Source of the DNA: Jeotgalibacillus alimentarius
Lineage (GTDB): Bacteria > Bacillota > Bacilli > Bacillales > Jeotgalibacillaceae
Assembly: GCF_000829445.1 (NCBI RefSeq)
Contig: NZ_JXRQ01000017.1
Coordinates: forward strand, 248,001 to 312,000
Direction: 5' to 3'
Length of the DNA stretch: 64,000 nucleotides
Shown: positions 41,564-51,160 of the stretch, piece by piece
How positions within the stretch are numbered: position 1 is the stretch's first letter
How the letters are laid out: each line of letters opens with the position of its first letter
Made by a program: the position numbers and the translations under genes
Notes under the pieces: generated by a model
What the model saw: the letters and a program-made list of their open reading frames with translations, nothing else
Databases searched by the model: none
What the model was told of the DNA's origin: nothing

Positions 41564-42030
41564 TTATCAATCATAAAAAATGATCCTGTTGCATGGGCTG
41601 CCCGCTTACCATCAGCAGTTTCAATCCATCCTTCGATCACCATTGTTTTAGTTCCCGCATGAAGAACTTTAGCGTAGGCTGTAATTTCACCATCAATGAT
41701 TGGTGCGGTGTAGTGAAGATTCAGCTGATTTGTAACTGCAGCTTTTCCTGGAAGAGCGGTTTTATTTGCAAGTGTACCCATAGCGGTATCAATCGCTGTT
41801 GCTGTAATACCGCCGTGCATAATCCCGAGTGAATTATATACAATTGGTGTGACAGGCATCTTAATAGAAAGCACTTCACCATTGAATTCATGTTCCATCG
41901 CAAACAGTGCACTTACATACGAAGAACTTTTCCCCTGCCGTTTTGATTCAAATCCTTTAAGGACCTGATCTATAATCATTTTTTCTTTTTCGTTTAACTG
42001 ATCAGCCGTTATCTGATTGTTTGCATCCAT
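41557..42030 (-). CDS. PaaI-family hotdog thioesterase
   Basis: A 157-residue hotdog-fold protein with the catalytic segment GIMHGGITATAIDTAMG near residue 68. It should hydrolyse an acyl-CoA thioester; the substrate is not predictable. AGGAGG precedes the ATG. It sits between ylbC and ylbD on the opposite strand. Confidence 0.82.
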   Translation of the reverse strand: MDANNQITADQLNEKEKMIIDQVLKGFESKRQGKSSSYVSALFAMEHEFNGEVLSIKMPVTPIVYNSLGIMHGGITATAIDTAMGTLANKTALPGKAAVTNQLNLHYTAPIIDGEITAYAKVLHAGTKTMVIEGWIETADGKRAAHATGSFFMIDKK

Positions 42031-42108
42031 TCTGAATATCCTCCTTTAACCATTCAACCCATTTTACCATAAAATATATGAACAAACGCTAAGAGGAGGC
42101 GGACGTAT

Positions 42109-42429
42109 ATGAGCAGCGACCTGACCCAATTCAAAGGTTATCTGAAAAAACATCCCGAGCTGATTATGAAAGTAAGAAGGGGGGAAACAACCTGGCAGGC
42201 ATTATATGATGAGTGGCTATTAGTTGACCAGAAAGATTCAAGAGGGATAGAGTTCGATCAGATACTAAATACAGTAAAAGAAAAAATTCAGGATATTGAT
42301 CCCGGCCAGATTGAAGAGTATTCAAAACGGATTCAGTCAGGTTTGGACTTTTTTCAGGAAATGCTAAGCAAATTAAATCAGGGGAATAACGAGTCAGATG
42401 ATATTTTAATGAAACAATGGAAGCAATAA
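42109..42429 (+). CDS. ylbD: YlbD-like putative spore coat protein
   Basis: A 106-residue, charged, helical protein; FKGYLKKHPELIMKVRRGETTWQ, then YDEWLL matches the YlbD coat family. It is shorter than B. subtilis YlbD (about 130). GAGGAGG precedes the ATG. It is followed by ylbF with no ylbE between them. Confidence 0.75.
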   Translation: MSSDLTQFKGYLKKHPELIMKVRRGETTWQALYDEWLLVDQKDSRGIEFDQILNTVKEKIQDIDPGQIEEYSKRIQSGLDFFQEMLSKLNQGNNESDDILMKQWKQ

Positions 42430-42477
42430 GGGTTCATTCTGTGAATTTCATGTTATGATAAAAGTGGAGGTGCGATT

Positions 42478-42924
42478 ATGTTAGCTACGATGGAAAGAAT
42501 CATGCTGCTTGATGCCTCAGATGAACTGTCTGAAGCAATCCTGCATTCAGAAACACTGGAAAATTATTATGAGAAGTACCGCACACTTAAATCATCCGGG
42601 AAGTCCATGGATAAAATATATAAATTTAATAACCTGAAGGAGCTGTATGAAGAAGTACAGCGCTTTGGAAGGTATCACCCTGATTACAGCAGAGTGATGA
42701 AGGAAATCCGGGAGACAAAAAGAGATATGGATATGGATCCGAATGTTGCACAATTCAGGGTAGCTGAAAACGAGCTGCAGCAGCTGCTTGATGAAGTCAG
42801 TGCTTTAATTGGCCATGCAGTATCCGAGAATGTAAAGATTCCGACGGGAAATCCATTTTTCGATTCACAATCCGGCTGCAGCGGCGGCTGCGGTTCCGGC
42901 GGGGGATGCTCCTGCTCAGCTTAA
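42478..42924 (+). CDS. ylbF: YlbF (RicF), partner of the Y-complex acting with RNase Y
   Basis: A 148-residue helical protein ending in a Cys- and Gly-rich tail (CSGGCGSGGGCSCSA). In B. subtilis YlbF, YmcA and YaaT form a complex with Fe-S clusters that tunes RNase Y, competence, biofilm and sporulation; the Cys tail contributes to cluster binding. GGAGG precedes ATG 42478. Confidence 0.88.
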   Translation: MLATMERIMLLDASDELSEAILHSETLENYYEKYRTLKSSGKSMDKIYKFNNLKELYEEVQRFGRYHPDYSRVMKEIRETKRDMDMDPNVAQFRVAENELQQLLDEVSALIGHAVSENVKIPTGNPFFDSQSGCSGGCGSGGGCSCSA

Positions 42925-42926
42925 TC

Positions 42927-42958
42927 AAAAAAGAACTGGCATACGCCAGTTCTTTTTT
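42927..42958. terminator. Terminator between ylbF and the phosphodiesterase gene
   Basis: 14-bp stem (42927-42940 with 42945-42958), 4-nt loop, A and T tracts on both sides. Confidence 0.88.
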
Positions 42959-43860
42959 TAGTCGTTTTTAACAAGATGAATCGCAATGTCAGGACGATCC
43001 GTAATGATACCGTCCGCGCCGAGTCTAAGCAGGCGGTCCATTGTTTCAACATCATTAACAGTCCAGTACTCAACCTGGATATTCAGGGCTGTCAGAAATT
43101 CAATAAACCCTTTTGAGTCCAGTGGAATAGATTTATGCTTGGTTGGAATTTGAATAGCGTCAGCATTTGGATGATACAGATGTCCAAAACCGCTTCTGAA
43201 TAATGAGAATGCTTTACGCGCTTCATTTTCACCTGCACCGATCGCAACGCGGTCCTGAGAGTAAAGGGAGAATCGGTCAATCTGTTCATCATAAAAGCTT
43301 GTAACAAGAACTCTGTCCATTACATCAAGCTTTTCAATCAGGCGCCATAGTTTTGACGGCATCAGACTGCCTTCATAAGTATCTGGATCTTCTTTCATAT
43401 CAATATTGAAGAGGTGATCCGGAAACGCTTCAAGCGCTTCTTTGAGGCTGAGGATTTTTTCATCTTTGCCTCTATATGTCTGTTCACCCTGAAGGTCTCT
43501 GAAATGGTAACCAAGATCAAATTCCTTGAGCTCAGCAAGTGTGTAGTCTGAAACTCTTCCGGAACCATTCGTTGTTCTGTCGATAAATTGATCATGGAAT
43601 ACAATCAGCTCTTCATCTTTAGTCATTCTGATATCAATTTCAAAACCGTCTACGCCCAGTTCAGCAGCATGCTTAAAAGCAGCAAGTGAACTTTCAGGAG
43701 CGAGGGCTGCACCGCCGCGATGAGCAAAAATGCGTGGTTTCTCACCTTCAAAGAATGGTTTTGTTTGTCTTTTTACAGGCTTTGATGTCATTTTTGTACC
43801 AGCCCATATTGCTGCACCTGAAGCAGCCAGTGCAAGACCGATATTCGTTTTCTTTCCCAT
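42958..43860 (-). CDS. Glycerophosphodiester phosphodiesterase family protein
   Basis: A 300-residue GDPD protein: an N-terminal hydrophobic segment (residues ~5-22) that may anchor or export it, then the TIM-barrel motifs AHRGG, EIDIRMTKDEELIVFHD and TNGSGRVSDYTLAELK. The catalytic HR...E.D...HD set is intact. Glycerophosphodiesters or teichoic acid-type polymers are possible substrates. ATG 43860 is 7 nt from GGGAGG; the ORF extends upstream without a ribosome site. Confidence 0.87.
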   Translation of the reverse strand: MGKKTNIGLALAASGAAIWAGTKMTSKPVKRQTKPFFEGEKPRIFAHRGGAALAPESSLAAFKHAAELGVDGFEIDIRMTKDEELIVFHDQFIDRTTNGSGRVSDYTLAELKEFDLGYHFRDLQGEQTYRGKDEKILSLKEALEAFPDHLFNIDMKEDPDTYEGSLMPSKLWRLIEKLDVMDRVLVTSFYDEQIDRFSLYSQDRVAIGAGENEARKAFSLFRSGFGHLYHPNADAIQIPTKHKSIPLDSKGFIEFLTALNIQVEYWTVNDVETMDRLLRLGADGIITDRPDIAIHLVKND

Positions 43861-43934
43861 TTCAAATCCTCCCTTATACAAATATTTCACAATTTAATGT
43901 TAGCATGCCAGGGTAGCAGCGCACAAACATAAGC

Positions 43935-44249
43935 TCACCTGAACCTGATACAGTCGCTGCATAAATTTCCACAGCAGAACATTTTCTCGAGCGGCACATA
44001 AAAACGGTGACGGTACACCCATTGTTTGTGATGTGATCTGACGAATACGGTTTCTGCATTCAGCCGTTTACCCCGCATCGCCCTGGCTGCACACTTCATG
44101 ATCATATGTTCAACTTCATGTCGATCAGTTTTAATCGTTGTTAAGTATAAAAAAGGTATACCGGCGGACTTCTTCCACTCAGCCTGAATCATACCGGGTT
44201 CATCACGCAGTAATGAAATAAATCTCTCCCAAATGTCATTCACATCCAT
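43935..44249 (-). CDS. Uncharacterised Cys-tailed protein (104 aa)
   Basis: A small basic protein with a cluster of Cys near its end (FCCGNLCSDC) and a conserved-looking segment HEVEHMIMKCAARAM. The Cys arrangement could bind zinc or an Fe-S cluster; this is inference. ATG 44249 is 7 nt from AAAGGAAG. It is divergent from ylbG. I do not recognise a characterised family. Confidence 0.65.
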   Translation of the reverse strand: MDVNDIWERFISLLRDEPGMIQAEWKKSAGIPFLYLTTIKTDRHEVEHMIMKCAARAMRGKRLNAETVFVRSHHKQWVYRHRFYVPLEKMFCCGNLCSDCIRFR

Positions 44250-44328
44250 ATAAGCGCTTCCTTTCATTGCCGTAGCGGCATGGGATATGCTACAATTCTG
44301 TATAAGAATAACGAGTGAGGTAATGACT

Positions 44329-44604
44329 ATGCTGACAGAGCGTCAAGGATTGATCATATGGCTGCACAGCTTAAAGCACGCTAAAACATTAAGGCGCTTT
44401 GGGAATGTGCATTACGTATCCAGAAAAATGAAATATGTATTATTATACTGTAATCAGAGTGAAATTGAAAAATTGACAGAGAAGCTATCCAACTACTCTT
44501 ACGTGAAAAAAGTGGATGTTTCATTAAGGCCGTTTGTTAAAACAGAATATGAAAACGCAAGACCGGATAAAGCAAAAGAGTACGATTATAAAATGGGTCT
44601 TTGA
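44329..44604 (+). CDS. ylbG: UPF0298 (DUF2129) protein YlbG
   Basis: A 91-residue protein with IIWLHSLKHAKTLRRFGNVHYVSRKMKY, a basic ferredoxin-like small domain; function unknown. ATG 44329 is 8 nt after GAGTGAGG; ATG 44323 is too close. ylbF-ylbG order is as in B. subtilis, with two minus-strand genes inserted. Confidence 0.87.
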   Translation: MLTERQGLIIWLHSLKHAKTLRRFGNVHYVSRKMKYVLLYCNQSEIEKLTEKLSNYSYVKKVDVSLRPFVKTEYENARPDKAKEYDYKMGL

Positions 44605-44610
44605 CAATTT

Positions 44611-44641
44611 AAAAAAGGCGGGCACAGGCTCCGCCTTTTTT
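44611..44641. terminator. Terminator of ylbG
   Basis: 11-bp stem AAAAAAGGCGG/CCGCCTTTTTT (44611-44621 with 44631-44641); bidirectional form. Confidence 0.85.
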
Positions 44642-44652
44642 TGTATCTGATT

Positions 44653-45039
44653 TTATGAAAGTGGGGCAATATACCGGTTCATTCTGAGTATACCGATTAA
44701 GTGCTGGAAATAAAGCTCAGTCTCTCCGAATACGGTAGAAGGCTGTACGTCAAGATGTACGATGGGAACACCGGATTCAGCCGCCGCCGACTCAATCAGC
44801 TTTAACCGTTCAGAAGTGTCTTCAAGGTCTGGAATACCCTCTCTGGAAATATAAATTGCCTGGAAATTACCCATTTCAGTTTTCTTCATAATCAGAGCGG
44901 GAGACACGACTTTTCTGTCATTTATTACAGTATGTAAGACAGCAAGACGTGAAGCGCGGTTTTTATTATAGCGGATTAAATCCAACAGCTCATAAATGTC
45001 TGCATATCCCTCACCAAGTTCAATAAAACGTTGAATCAT
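44653..45039 (-). CDS. Conserved protein of unknown function (128 aa)
   Basis: A soluble protein with an alpha/beta pattern: IELGEGYADIYELLDLIRYNK, MGNFQAIYISREGIP, PIVHLDVQPSTVF. I believe related short proteins are widespread in Bacillaceae (DUF7147-like) but no function is known. CAGGTGACAGA precedes ATG 45039. It is convergent with ylbG. Confidence 0.7.
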   Translation of the reverse strand: MIQRFIELGEGYADIYELLDLIRYNKNRASRLAVLHTVINDRKVVSPALIMKKTEMGNFQAIYISREGIPDLEDTSERLKLIESAAAESGVPIVHLDVQPSTVFGETELYFQHLIGILRMNRYIAPLS

Positions 45040-45140
45040 TCTGTCACCTGCTTATAAAAATTTTATACACTTAATGTATCATAAGTTTTCATATTAAGCT
45101 TTCATAATGAGATAAAATTCGATGATCAGGGGTGGTCTAC

Positions 45141-45431
45141 ATGCATATTGCAGTGATTGTACTGGTAATTGTTTTACTCATCGTATATTTTTTGCCTGCC
45201 AGAGAACAGAAAGTGGATATTAAAGACGAAGGGTGGATTGTAGCTGCTATTGTTACAGCATTAGCGGCTTATGGGGCGATTGAACTTGCTAAACAGGAAG
45301 AGTTAAAAGAATTAACACTTGATGAACTTAAGAATGAGCTGGATCAATTTGAAGACTTACCTGACATCGACATGATCGTTGAAAACATGGGAATAGAAGC
45401 GGCGATACCTGATTTTTATGACATGGGTTAA
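45141..45431 (+). CDS. Uncharacterised small membrane-anchored acidic protein (96 aa)
   Basis: One N-terminal membrane helix (residues 1-20), a short charged loop, a second weakly hydrophobic helix (VAAIVTALAAYGAIELAK) and an acidic, Leu/Glu/Asp-rich tail ending DFYDMG. ATG 45141 lies 5-6 nt after AGGGGTGG. Not recognised. It is followed after 88 bp by another uncharacterised exported protein on the same strand. Confidence 0.6.
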   Translation: MHIAVIVLVIVLLIVYFLPAREQKVDIKDEGWIVAAIVTALAAYGAIELAKQEELKELTLDELKNELDQFEDLPDIDMIVENMGIEAAIPDFYDMG

Positions 45432-45519
45432 ATGTACCTAATATTTTTTGTTTAAAATAATAGAACTTTAAGACTACATGCCGTATAATGGTTTTATCAA
45501 ATATGCGGGATGTGATGAG

Positions 45520-46887
45520 ATGAAATGGGTATTATCTTTTTTTACACTTTTATTGATGACAGCTGCTGCCGGCCTTTTATATTTCCAGTGGACAGGTTAT
45601 GACTCCGCCGCTGCATCTGATGAAAAAGTTCTTGTATCTCAAACGCTCGATGTCAAAATAAAGCCACGTGGTATCACGGTCTCGCAGACAATTAACGGGT
45701 TGCCTGATACTGAACTTTTAATAGACTGGCCTGAGATTGCTGATCCTGTCTCTTGTATGGAAGAATGCGGCCGGGTCTCTAAAAATATGGATAAAGTGAT
45801 TGCCGGAGAAAAAACTTCAGTCACACTGACTTACACGCTGCAGACCCCGGTTACGCCTGCATTGCTTAAAAACTGGGGTGCTAAGCTAAGAGGGACTGAA
45901 GTACAGTCAACATCTGTCCATTTAACAGAGTCTTATCAATCTGAGGGTATGTGGATCTCAAGCCTGCCTTTTAATGGCAATTCACAGCTGGAATTGATAC
46001 GTTTCTCTTCCTACAGCCATCAGGGAAATGAAGGGGAACTGATATGGGTGTCTGGTCAATTGTATCCCGTCTCAGCAGGGCCCGGGCAGACTGTATTCTC
46101 CCCATCAGAAGCTTTACCTGATATAACACTCTCTGAATACGCTGCAGACGTTCCTTTTACAGCAGTGGTAACAGATACTTTTACACCTGAGGATTCAAAT
46201 GACTTTATTATCATCAATAACCTGAATGATTCTGATGCTATGACTAAGCTGATCAACGAATACGCGATGAAAAAATCTTATGGTTTGTCAGGCGAGTCTC
46301 AGTTTGTTGTTGATTATGTCATGTTGCAATTATTAAATGAGGAAACAGACTCTGAAAAAACATTACGTGCCGATCAGTCAGTCAAATCTGTTTTATCAAA
46401 AAGTAAGCTGACTGAATGGGAACAATGGCTTCATGAAAAAAGAAGCAGTCTGACAGCAGCTGATCTGGATCAGAAGCTGTCTGATCTAATGAAAGGAAAG
46501 ACAGCATTTTTTGAATTGAATGCAGCAACAGACGGGTATATACCACTTTCAATTACTGATTCACGTGAGGTCACACTGAACGGGGAGCTGCTTGAAGGTG
46601 CACACAGAATAGATTCAGAAAATGAATCATATTATACACTTTTACCACTGCTTGAGCATCTGGGGTACACAGTACAGGACGCCGCGGGAAGTGTAACAGC
46701 CATTGGTGACAGCAGTTATACATTCTATCCGGATGAAGCAATCTTCAGATATAACGGATCCGGATATGACCTGATGTCTCCGCCGGTCATCAGTATCAAC
46801 AATCAGCTGTATATTCAGGAAAGATGGGTCCAAAAATTTCTATTACTTTCGGTGGAAAAAGATCAGCAAATACATTTGACGAAATAA
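45520..46887 (+). CDS. Uncharacterised exported protein with C-terminal stalk-like domain
   Basis: About 455 residues: a signal or anchor helix (residues 4-24), a novel-looking beta-rich region (about 40-240) with a Cys pair (SCMEEC, near residue 92), a helical charged middle (about 250-340), and a C-terminal domain (about 350-450) like the copper amine oxidase N-terminal or stalk repeat (VTLNGELLEGAHRI, TLLPLLEHLGYTV, QLYIQERWVQKF). Extracytoplasmic. No catalytic motif seen. ATG 45520 follows GGGATGTGATGAG. It lies between ylbG and rsmD, where B. subtilis has nothing. Confidence 0.7.
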   Translation: MKWVLSFFTLLLMTAAAGLLYFQWTGYDSAAASDEKVLVSQTLDVKIKPRGITVSQTINGLPDTELLIDWPEIADPVSCMEECGRVSKNMDKVIAGEKTSVTLTYTLQTPVTPALLKNWGAKLRGTEVQSTSVHLTESYQSEGMWISSLPFNGNSQLELIRFSSYSHQGNEGELIWVSGQLYPVSAGPGQTVFSPSEALPDITLSEYAADVPFTAVVTDTFTPEDSNDFIIINNLNDSDAMTKLINEYAMKKSYGLSGESQFVVDYVMLQLLNEETDSEKTLRADQSVKSVLSKSKLTEWEQWLHEKRSSLTAADLDQKLSDLMKGKTAFFELNAATDGYIPLSITDSREVTLNGELLEGAHRIDSENESYYTLLPLLEHLGYTVQDAAGSVTAIGDSSYTFYPDEAIFRYNGSGYDLMSPPVISINNQLYIQERWVQKFLLLSVEKDQQIHLTK

Positions 46888-46914
46888 GCCGGCCTGATGA
46901 GCCGGCTTATTTTC
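46884..46914 (+). terminator. Terminator of the stalk-domain protein gene
   Basis: 10-bp stem (46884-46893 with 46901-46910) and T4. Confidence 0.85.
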
Positions 46915-47028
46915 TGTAAAAATCAGCGTATCTCATAGCGGTCAGCAGGCAATTATGGTAGCATAGGAACGAAATGTGTGACTCTTTATCATATATTGGC
47001 AAATAGAATGTGAAATCGTGGTGATAAA

Positions 47029-48081
<1,053 letters not shown>

Positions 48082-48082
<1 letters not shown>

Positions 48083-48113
48083 GAAAAGTCCCGGCTAAAA
48101 CCGGGACTTTTCT
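48082..48113. terminator. Bidirectional terminator between coaD and ylbJ
   Basis: Perfect 13-bp stem (48082-48094 with 48101-48113), partly inside the ylbJ 3' end. Confidence 0.88.
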
Positions 48114-49183
48114 ATGCGATACGTCATCAAAAAGGTAAGTATGCCCAGTATTATCAGGGAAAGTGTAATCACCTGTGCAGATGTAATCCCATATTCCACA
48201 GGGGCTATAACTTCTTTCACTGCAGGTGAGTCCGTCTTGAGCGGGAACAGGTATGTATAGATAACAAAAATCAGCGGTGAAATCACTGCATGAAGCAGTC
48301 TCGAATAAAAATATGACTGATAGGAAATGGGAAGATGGCTGATAAAAGATAGAATCTGCATATGTATACACAAACCGCTGAATGAAGTCATTGAAAGAAT
48401 AAGAATCGCAGCAATGTAAGTGGACGAAGCAGATGCTGCTGATTCTGCACCATTTGACAATTCCAATATACCAGAGATGACCAGATTGATTTTTGCATGG
48501 TGAGCACCCGTGTAGATTTCCTCCAAAAGCTGATTACATGATTCAATCAATACAGAAAAAAATACAATCAAACCACCGACTGTCAAAAGCTGTCTGACTG
48601 ATGATGAGATGGCTTCCCTGAATAAAGTAAGGTAATCAACGGGCTCTCTTTCTGTCAGATCTGCATGAAAAGAAGGACCTTTTATATACTTTCCGGCTGC
48701 GATTCCTATGATGATATTTCCGGTTAGATGGCATAAAAATAAAGTACTGCCCAGGGTTGGCTGACTCATCAGGCCCCCTGCGACTGCGCCAATTAAAAAC
48801 ATCGGACTCGCCCCGTTGGTAAAGCAGATCAGACGATTGGCGTCAGGTATACTGATTTTATTTTTCTCGAGGAGATCTGCAGTCATTTTTGCACCGGTAG
48901 GAAATCCTGATACAGAGCCACTGAAGAATACGATTGCTCCGTAACCTGAAACGTTAAAAAGCTTTCTCGTCACAGGAGAGATAAAAGTTGCAAATACATT
49001 CACCCATGGAATGGATGGGAGTAAAGCGGTCAGGACGAAAAAAGGAAAAAGTGACGGGAAGATGATATCAGCAAAAAGCCGGATCCCGCGCATTGCAGCA
49101 TCGATGGATGACATTGGATAGGATAGCATAAATACAAAAAATAGTAAGAACATCAATGAAATGATATGTTCTCTGAATTTCAT
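48095..49183 (-). CDS. ylbJ: Sporulation integral membrane protein YlbJ
   Basis: A 362-residue polytopic membrane protein with two nucleoside-recognition Gate domains (GSVSGFPTGAKMTADLL and SFSGLCIHMQILSFI regions). YlbJ of B. subtilis is needed for resistant spores. It is on the minus strand between coaD and ylbK, as in B. subtilis. AACGGAG precedes the ATG. Confidence 0.9.
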   Translation of the reverse strand: MKFREHIISLMFLLFFVFMLSYPMSSIDAAMRGIRLFADIIFPSLFPFFVLTALLPSIPWVNVFATFISPVTRKLFNVSGYGAIVFFSGSVSGFPTGAKMTADLLEKNKISIPDANRLICFTNGASPMFLIGAVAGGLMSQPTLGSTLFLCHLTGNIIIGIAAGKYIKGPSFHADLTEREPVDYLTLFREAISSSVRQLLTVGGLIVFFSVLIESCNQLLEEIYTGAHHAKINLVISGILELSNGAESAASASSTYIAAILILSMTSFSGLCIHMQILSFISHLPISYQSYFYSRLLHAVISPLIFVIYTYLFPLKTDSPAVKEVIAPVEYGITSAQVITLSLIILGILTFLMTYRIEKSRF

Positions 49184-49307
49184 CTGAATCGGCTCCGTTA
49201 GTGTGTGATTAGTTCTTTTTATAGCAAGGCAGTGCTAAAATTAACTGTATAGTGATTGTATGAGTTAAAGTGACGGGTAGAACCTGCCGGTTAGGGGTGT
49301 GGTAAAT

Positions 49308-50096
49308 ATGAATCCAAAAATAGGATTGGCGCTTGGGTCTGGCGGATCAAGAGGTTTTGCACACCTGGGCGTATTAAAAGTGCTCGAACGTGAAAATATT
49401 AAGATTGATTATGTAGCCGGCAGCAGTATGGGGTCATTGGTTGGTGCTTTATATTGTGCCGGACAGCGTATAGAGGATCTTGAGAGACTCGCTGACACAT
49501 TCAGAAGTAAGTATTTTATGGATCTGACAGTACCGAAAATGGGTTTTATAGCAGGAGAGAAATTCAGGCAGTTTGTTAAACTGTTTTCACATGGGAAGAA
49601 AATTGAAGAACTGAATATTCCGTTATCGATTATTGCAACAGATCTCGTAAATGCAGAAAAAGTCATTTTCACATCAGGTCCCATAGACAGGGCAGTTAGA
49701 GCGAGTACTGCAATACCCGGGATTTTTGTACCCGAAAAAATTGATGGCAAGTTACTGGTTGATGGCGGTGTGATTGATCGTGTGCCTGCTTCAGTTGCGA
49801 AAGATATGGGTGCGGATATCGTAATCGGTGTAGATGTTTCACAAGTGAAAAAGCATGCTGAGATCAATACAATTTATGATGTGATTATTCAAAGTATTGA
49901 TATTCTGCAGACAGAGATTGTCCACTTAAAAATGACAGGAGCAGATATTCTGATCTCCCCGAAAGTGGAACAGTTCAGCAGTAAGTCTTTTCAGTATGCC
50001 AAACAGATCATTCAACTCGGTGAAGAAGCTGCAGAAGCTGCTTTGCCTGATATTTTAAAGGAAATTGAACGCTGGAAGGAGCTTAGACATGAATAA
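49308..50096 (+). CDS. ylbK: Patatin-like phospholipase family protein YlbK
   Basis: A 262-residue serine acyl hydrolase: oxyanion Gly loop GSGGSRGFAHLGVL, nucleophile in GSSMG near residue 42, and the catalytic Asp in DGGVIDRVP near residue 150. Cytoplasmic, substrate unknown. ATG 49308 is 9 nt from AGGGGTG. It overlaps ylbL by 8 bases. Confidence 0.9.
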   Translation: MNPKIGLALGSGGSRGFAHLGVLKVLERENIKIDYVAGSSMGSLVGALYCAGQRIEDLERLADTFRSKYFMDLTVPKMGFIAGEKFRQFVKLFSHGKKIEELNIPLSIIATDLVNAEKVIFTSGPIDRAVRASTAIPGIFVPEKIDGKLLVDGGVIDRVPASVAKDMGADIVIGVDVSQVKKHAEINTIYDVIIQSIDILQTEIVHLKMTGADILISPKVEQFSSKSFQYAKQIIQLGEEAAEAALPDILKEIERWKELRHE

Positions 50097-51123
50097 AAAA
50101 TCAATGGTTATACTGCTGATCATTATGCTGATTTCAGTGTTCCTGAGTTTTTATACATTACCTTACTATATTCAAAAGCCGGGAAGTGCATTCGCACTTG
50201 ATGACATCGTGGAAGTAACTGATGGAACTGAAAGTGAAGGGGACTTTTCTTTAATGACAGTTTCACAGGTTGAGGCGAACGTTTTCGCTTATGCATGGGC
50301 ATATTTTAGTGACTATCAGGAGATTTTCGAAATAGAAGATGTCAGAAATCCTCATGAGAGTGAGGAAGAATATGATGTCAGACAGCTGTATCTGATGGAC
50401 AATTCTGCTGCACACGCGATAGAAGTAGCGTTTAAAGAGGCAGGAGCCGATTTCGAATATATCTATAATGGGATTTATGTGTTAAATGTTTTCCCGGGTA
50501 TGCCTGCAGAAGGCGTATTAGAGGCGGGTGACCGGATCATTGAAGTCGACGATATTCAACTGGAGTCTTCGGAACAATTTATTGATTATGTTTCTGAAAA
50601 AGAAGCAGGGGATTCAATTTCACTTGTGATTGAAAGAGACGGAGAAGAATTGGCAGACCAGCTTACACTTGCTGAATTTCCTGATAATGATAATCGGGTC
50701 GGGATGGGGATCTCACTTGCAGATGATATTGAGTTAAATACTGACCCCGAAGTTGAAATTAATTCAGGTGGTATCGGCGGCCCGTCAGCAGGACTGATGT
50801 ATTCACTTGAAATTTATGATCAGCTTGTCGAAGAAGACCTGACTTCAGGTAAAATGGTGGCAGGAACCGGTACAATTTCATCTGATGGTACTGTTGGAAG
50901 AATCGGCGGAATTGAGCAGAAAGTGGTAGCAGCAGACAAAGACGGAATTGAAATCTTTTTTGCACCTGATGATGAATTACCTGAAGATATGCAGGAAAAT
51001 AATCCTGATTTGAAGTCAAATTACGAAGCAGCTGTTGAAACAGCAGAAAATATAGGAACCGATATGGAAATTGTTCCTGTTAAAGAATTCAGCGATGCAT
51101 TAGAATATTTAAATTCTCTATAA
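50089..51123 (+). CDS. ylbL: YlbL, membrane-anchored PDZ and Lon-type (S16) protease
   Basis: About 344 residues: N-terminal membrane helix (residues 5-25), PDZ domain (about 115-200, with GVLEAGDRIIEVD), and a C-terminal Lon-like proteolytic domain with the Ser in GGPSAGLMYS and the Lys in GGIEQKV (Ser-Lys dyad). It should act on the outer side of the membrane; the B. subtilis homologue is linked to clearance of a DNA-damage checkpoint protein. ATG 50089 follows GGAAGGAG. Confidence 0.92.
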   Translation: MNKKSMVILLIIMLISVFLSFYTLPYYIQKPGSAFALDDIVEVTDGTESEGDFSLMTVSQVEANVFAYAWAYFSDYQEIFEIEDVRNPHESEEEYDVRQLYLMDNSAAHAIEVAFKEAGADFEYIYNGIYVLNVFPGMPAEGVLEAGDRIIEVDDIQLESSEQFIDYVSEKEAGDSISLVIERDGEELADQLTLAEFPDNDNRVGMGISLADDIELNTDPEVEINSGGIGGPSAGLMYSLEIYDQLVEEDLTSGKMVAGTGTISSDGTVGRIGGIEQKVVAADKDGIEIFFAPDDELPEDMQENNPDLKSNYEAAVETAENIGTDMEIVPVKEFSDALEYLNSL

Positions 51124-51128
51124 AATTG

Positions 51129-51158
51129 AGCGGCCGGAATTATTTCGGCCGCTTTTTT
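51129..51158 (+). terminator. Terminator of ylbK-ylbL
   Basis: GC-rich stem GCGGCCGGA (51130-51138) with TTCGGCCGC (51144-51152) and T6 after it. Confidence 0.88.
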
Positions 51159-51160
51159 AC

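Noticed and set aside
41593-41832. Plus-strand frame rich in Cys opposite the thioesterase
   Set aside because: Antisense shadow without ribosome site; the thioesterase motif on the other strand is clear.
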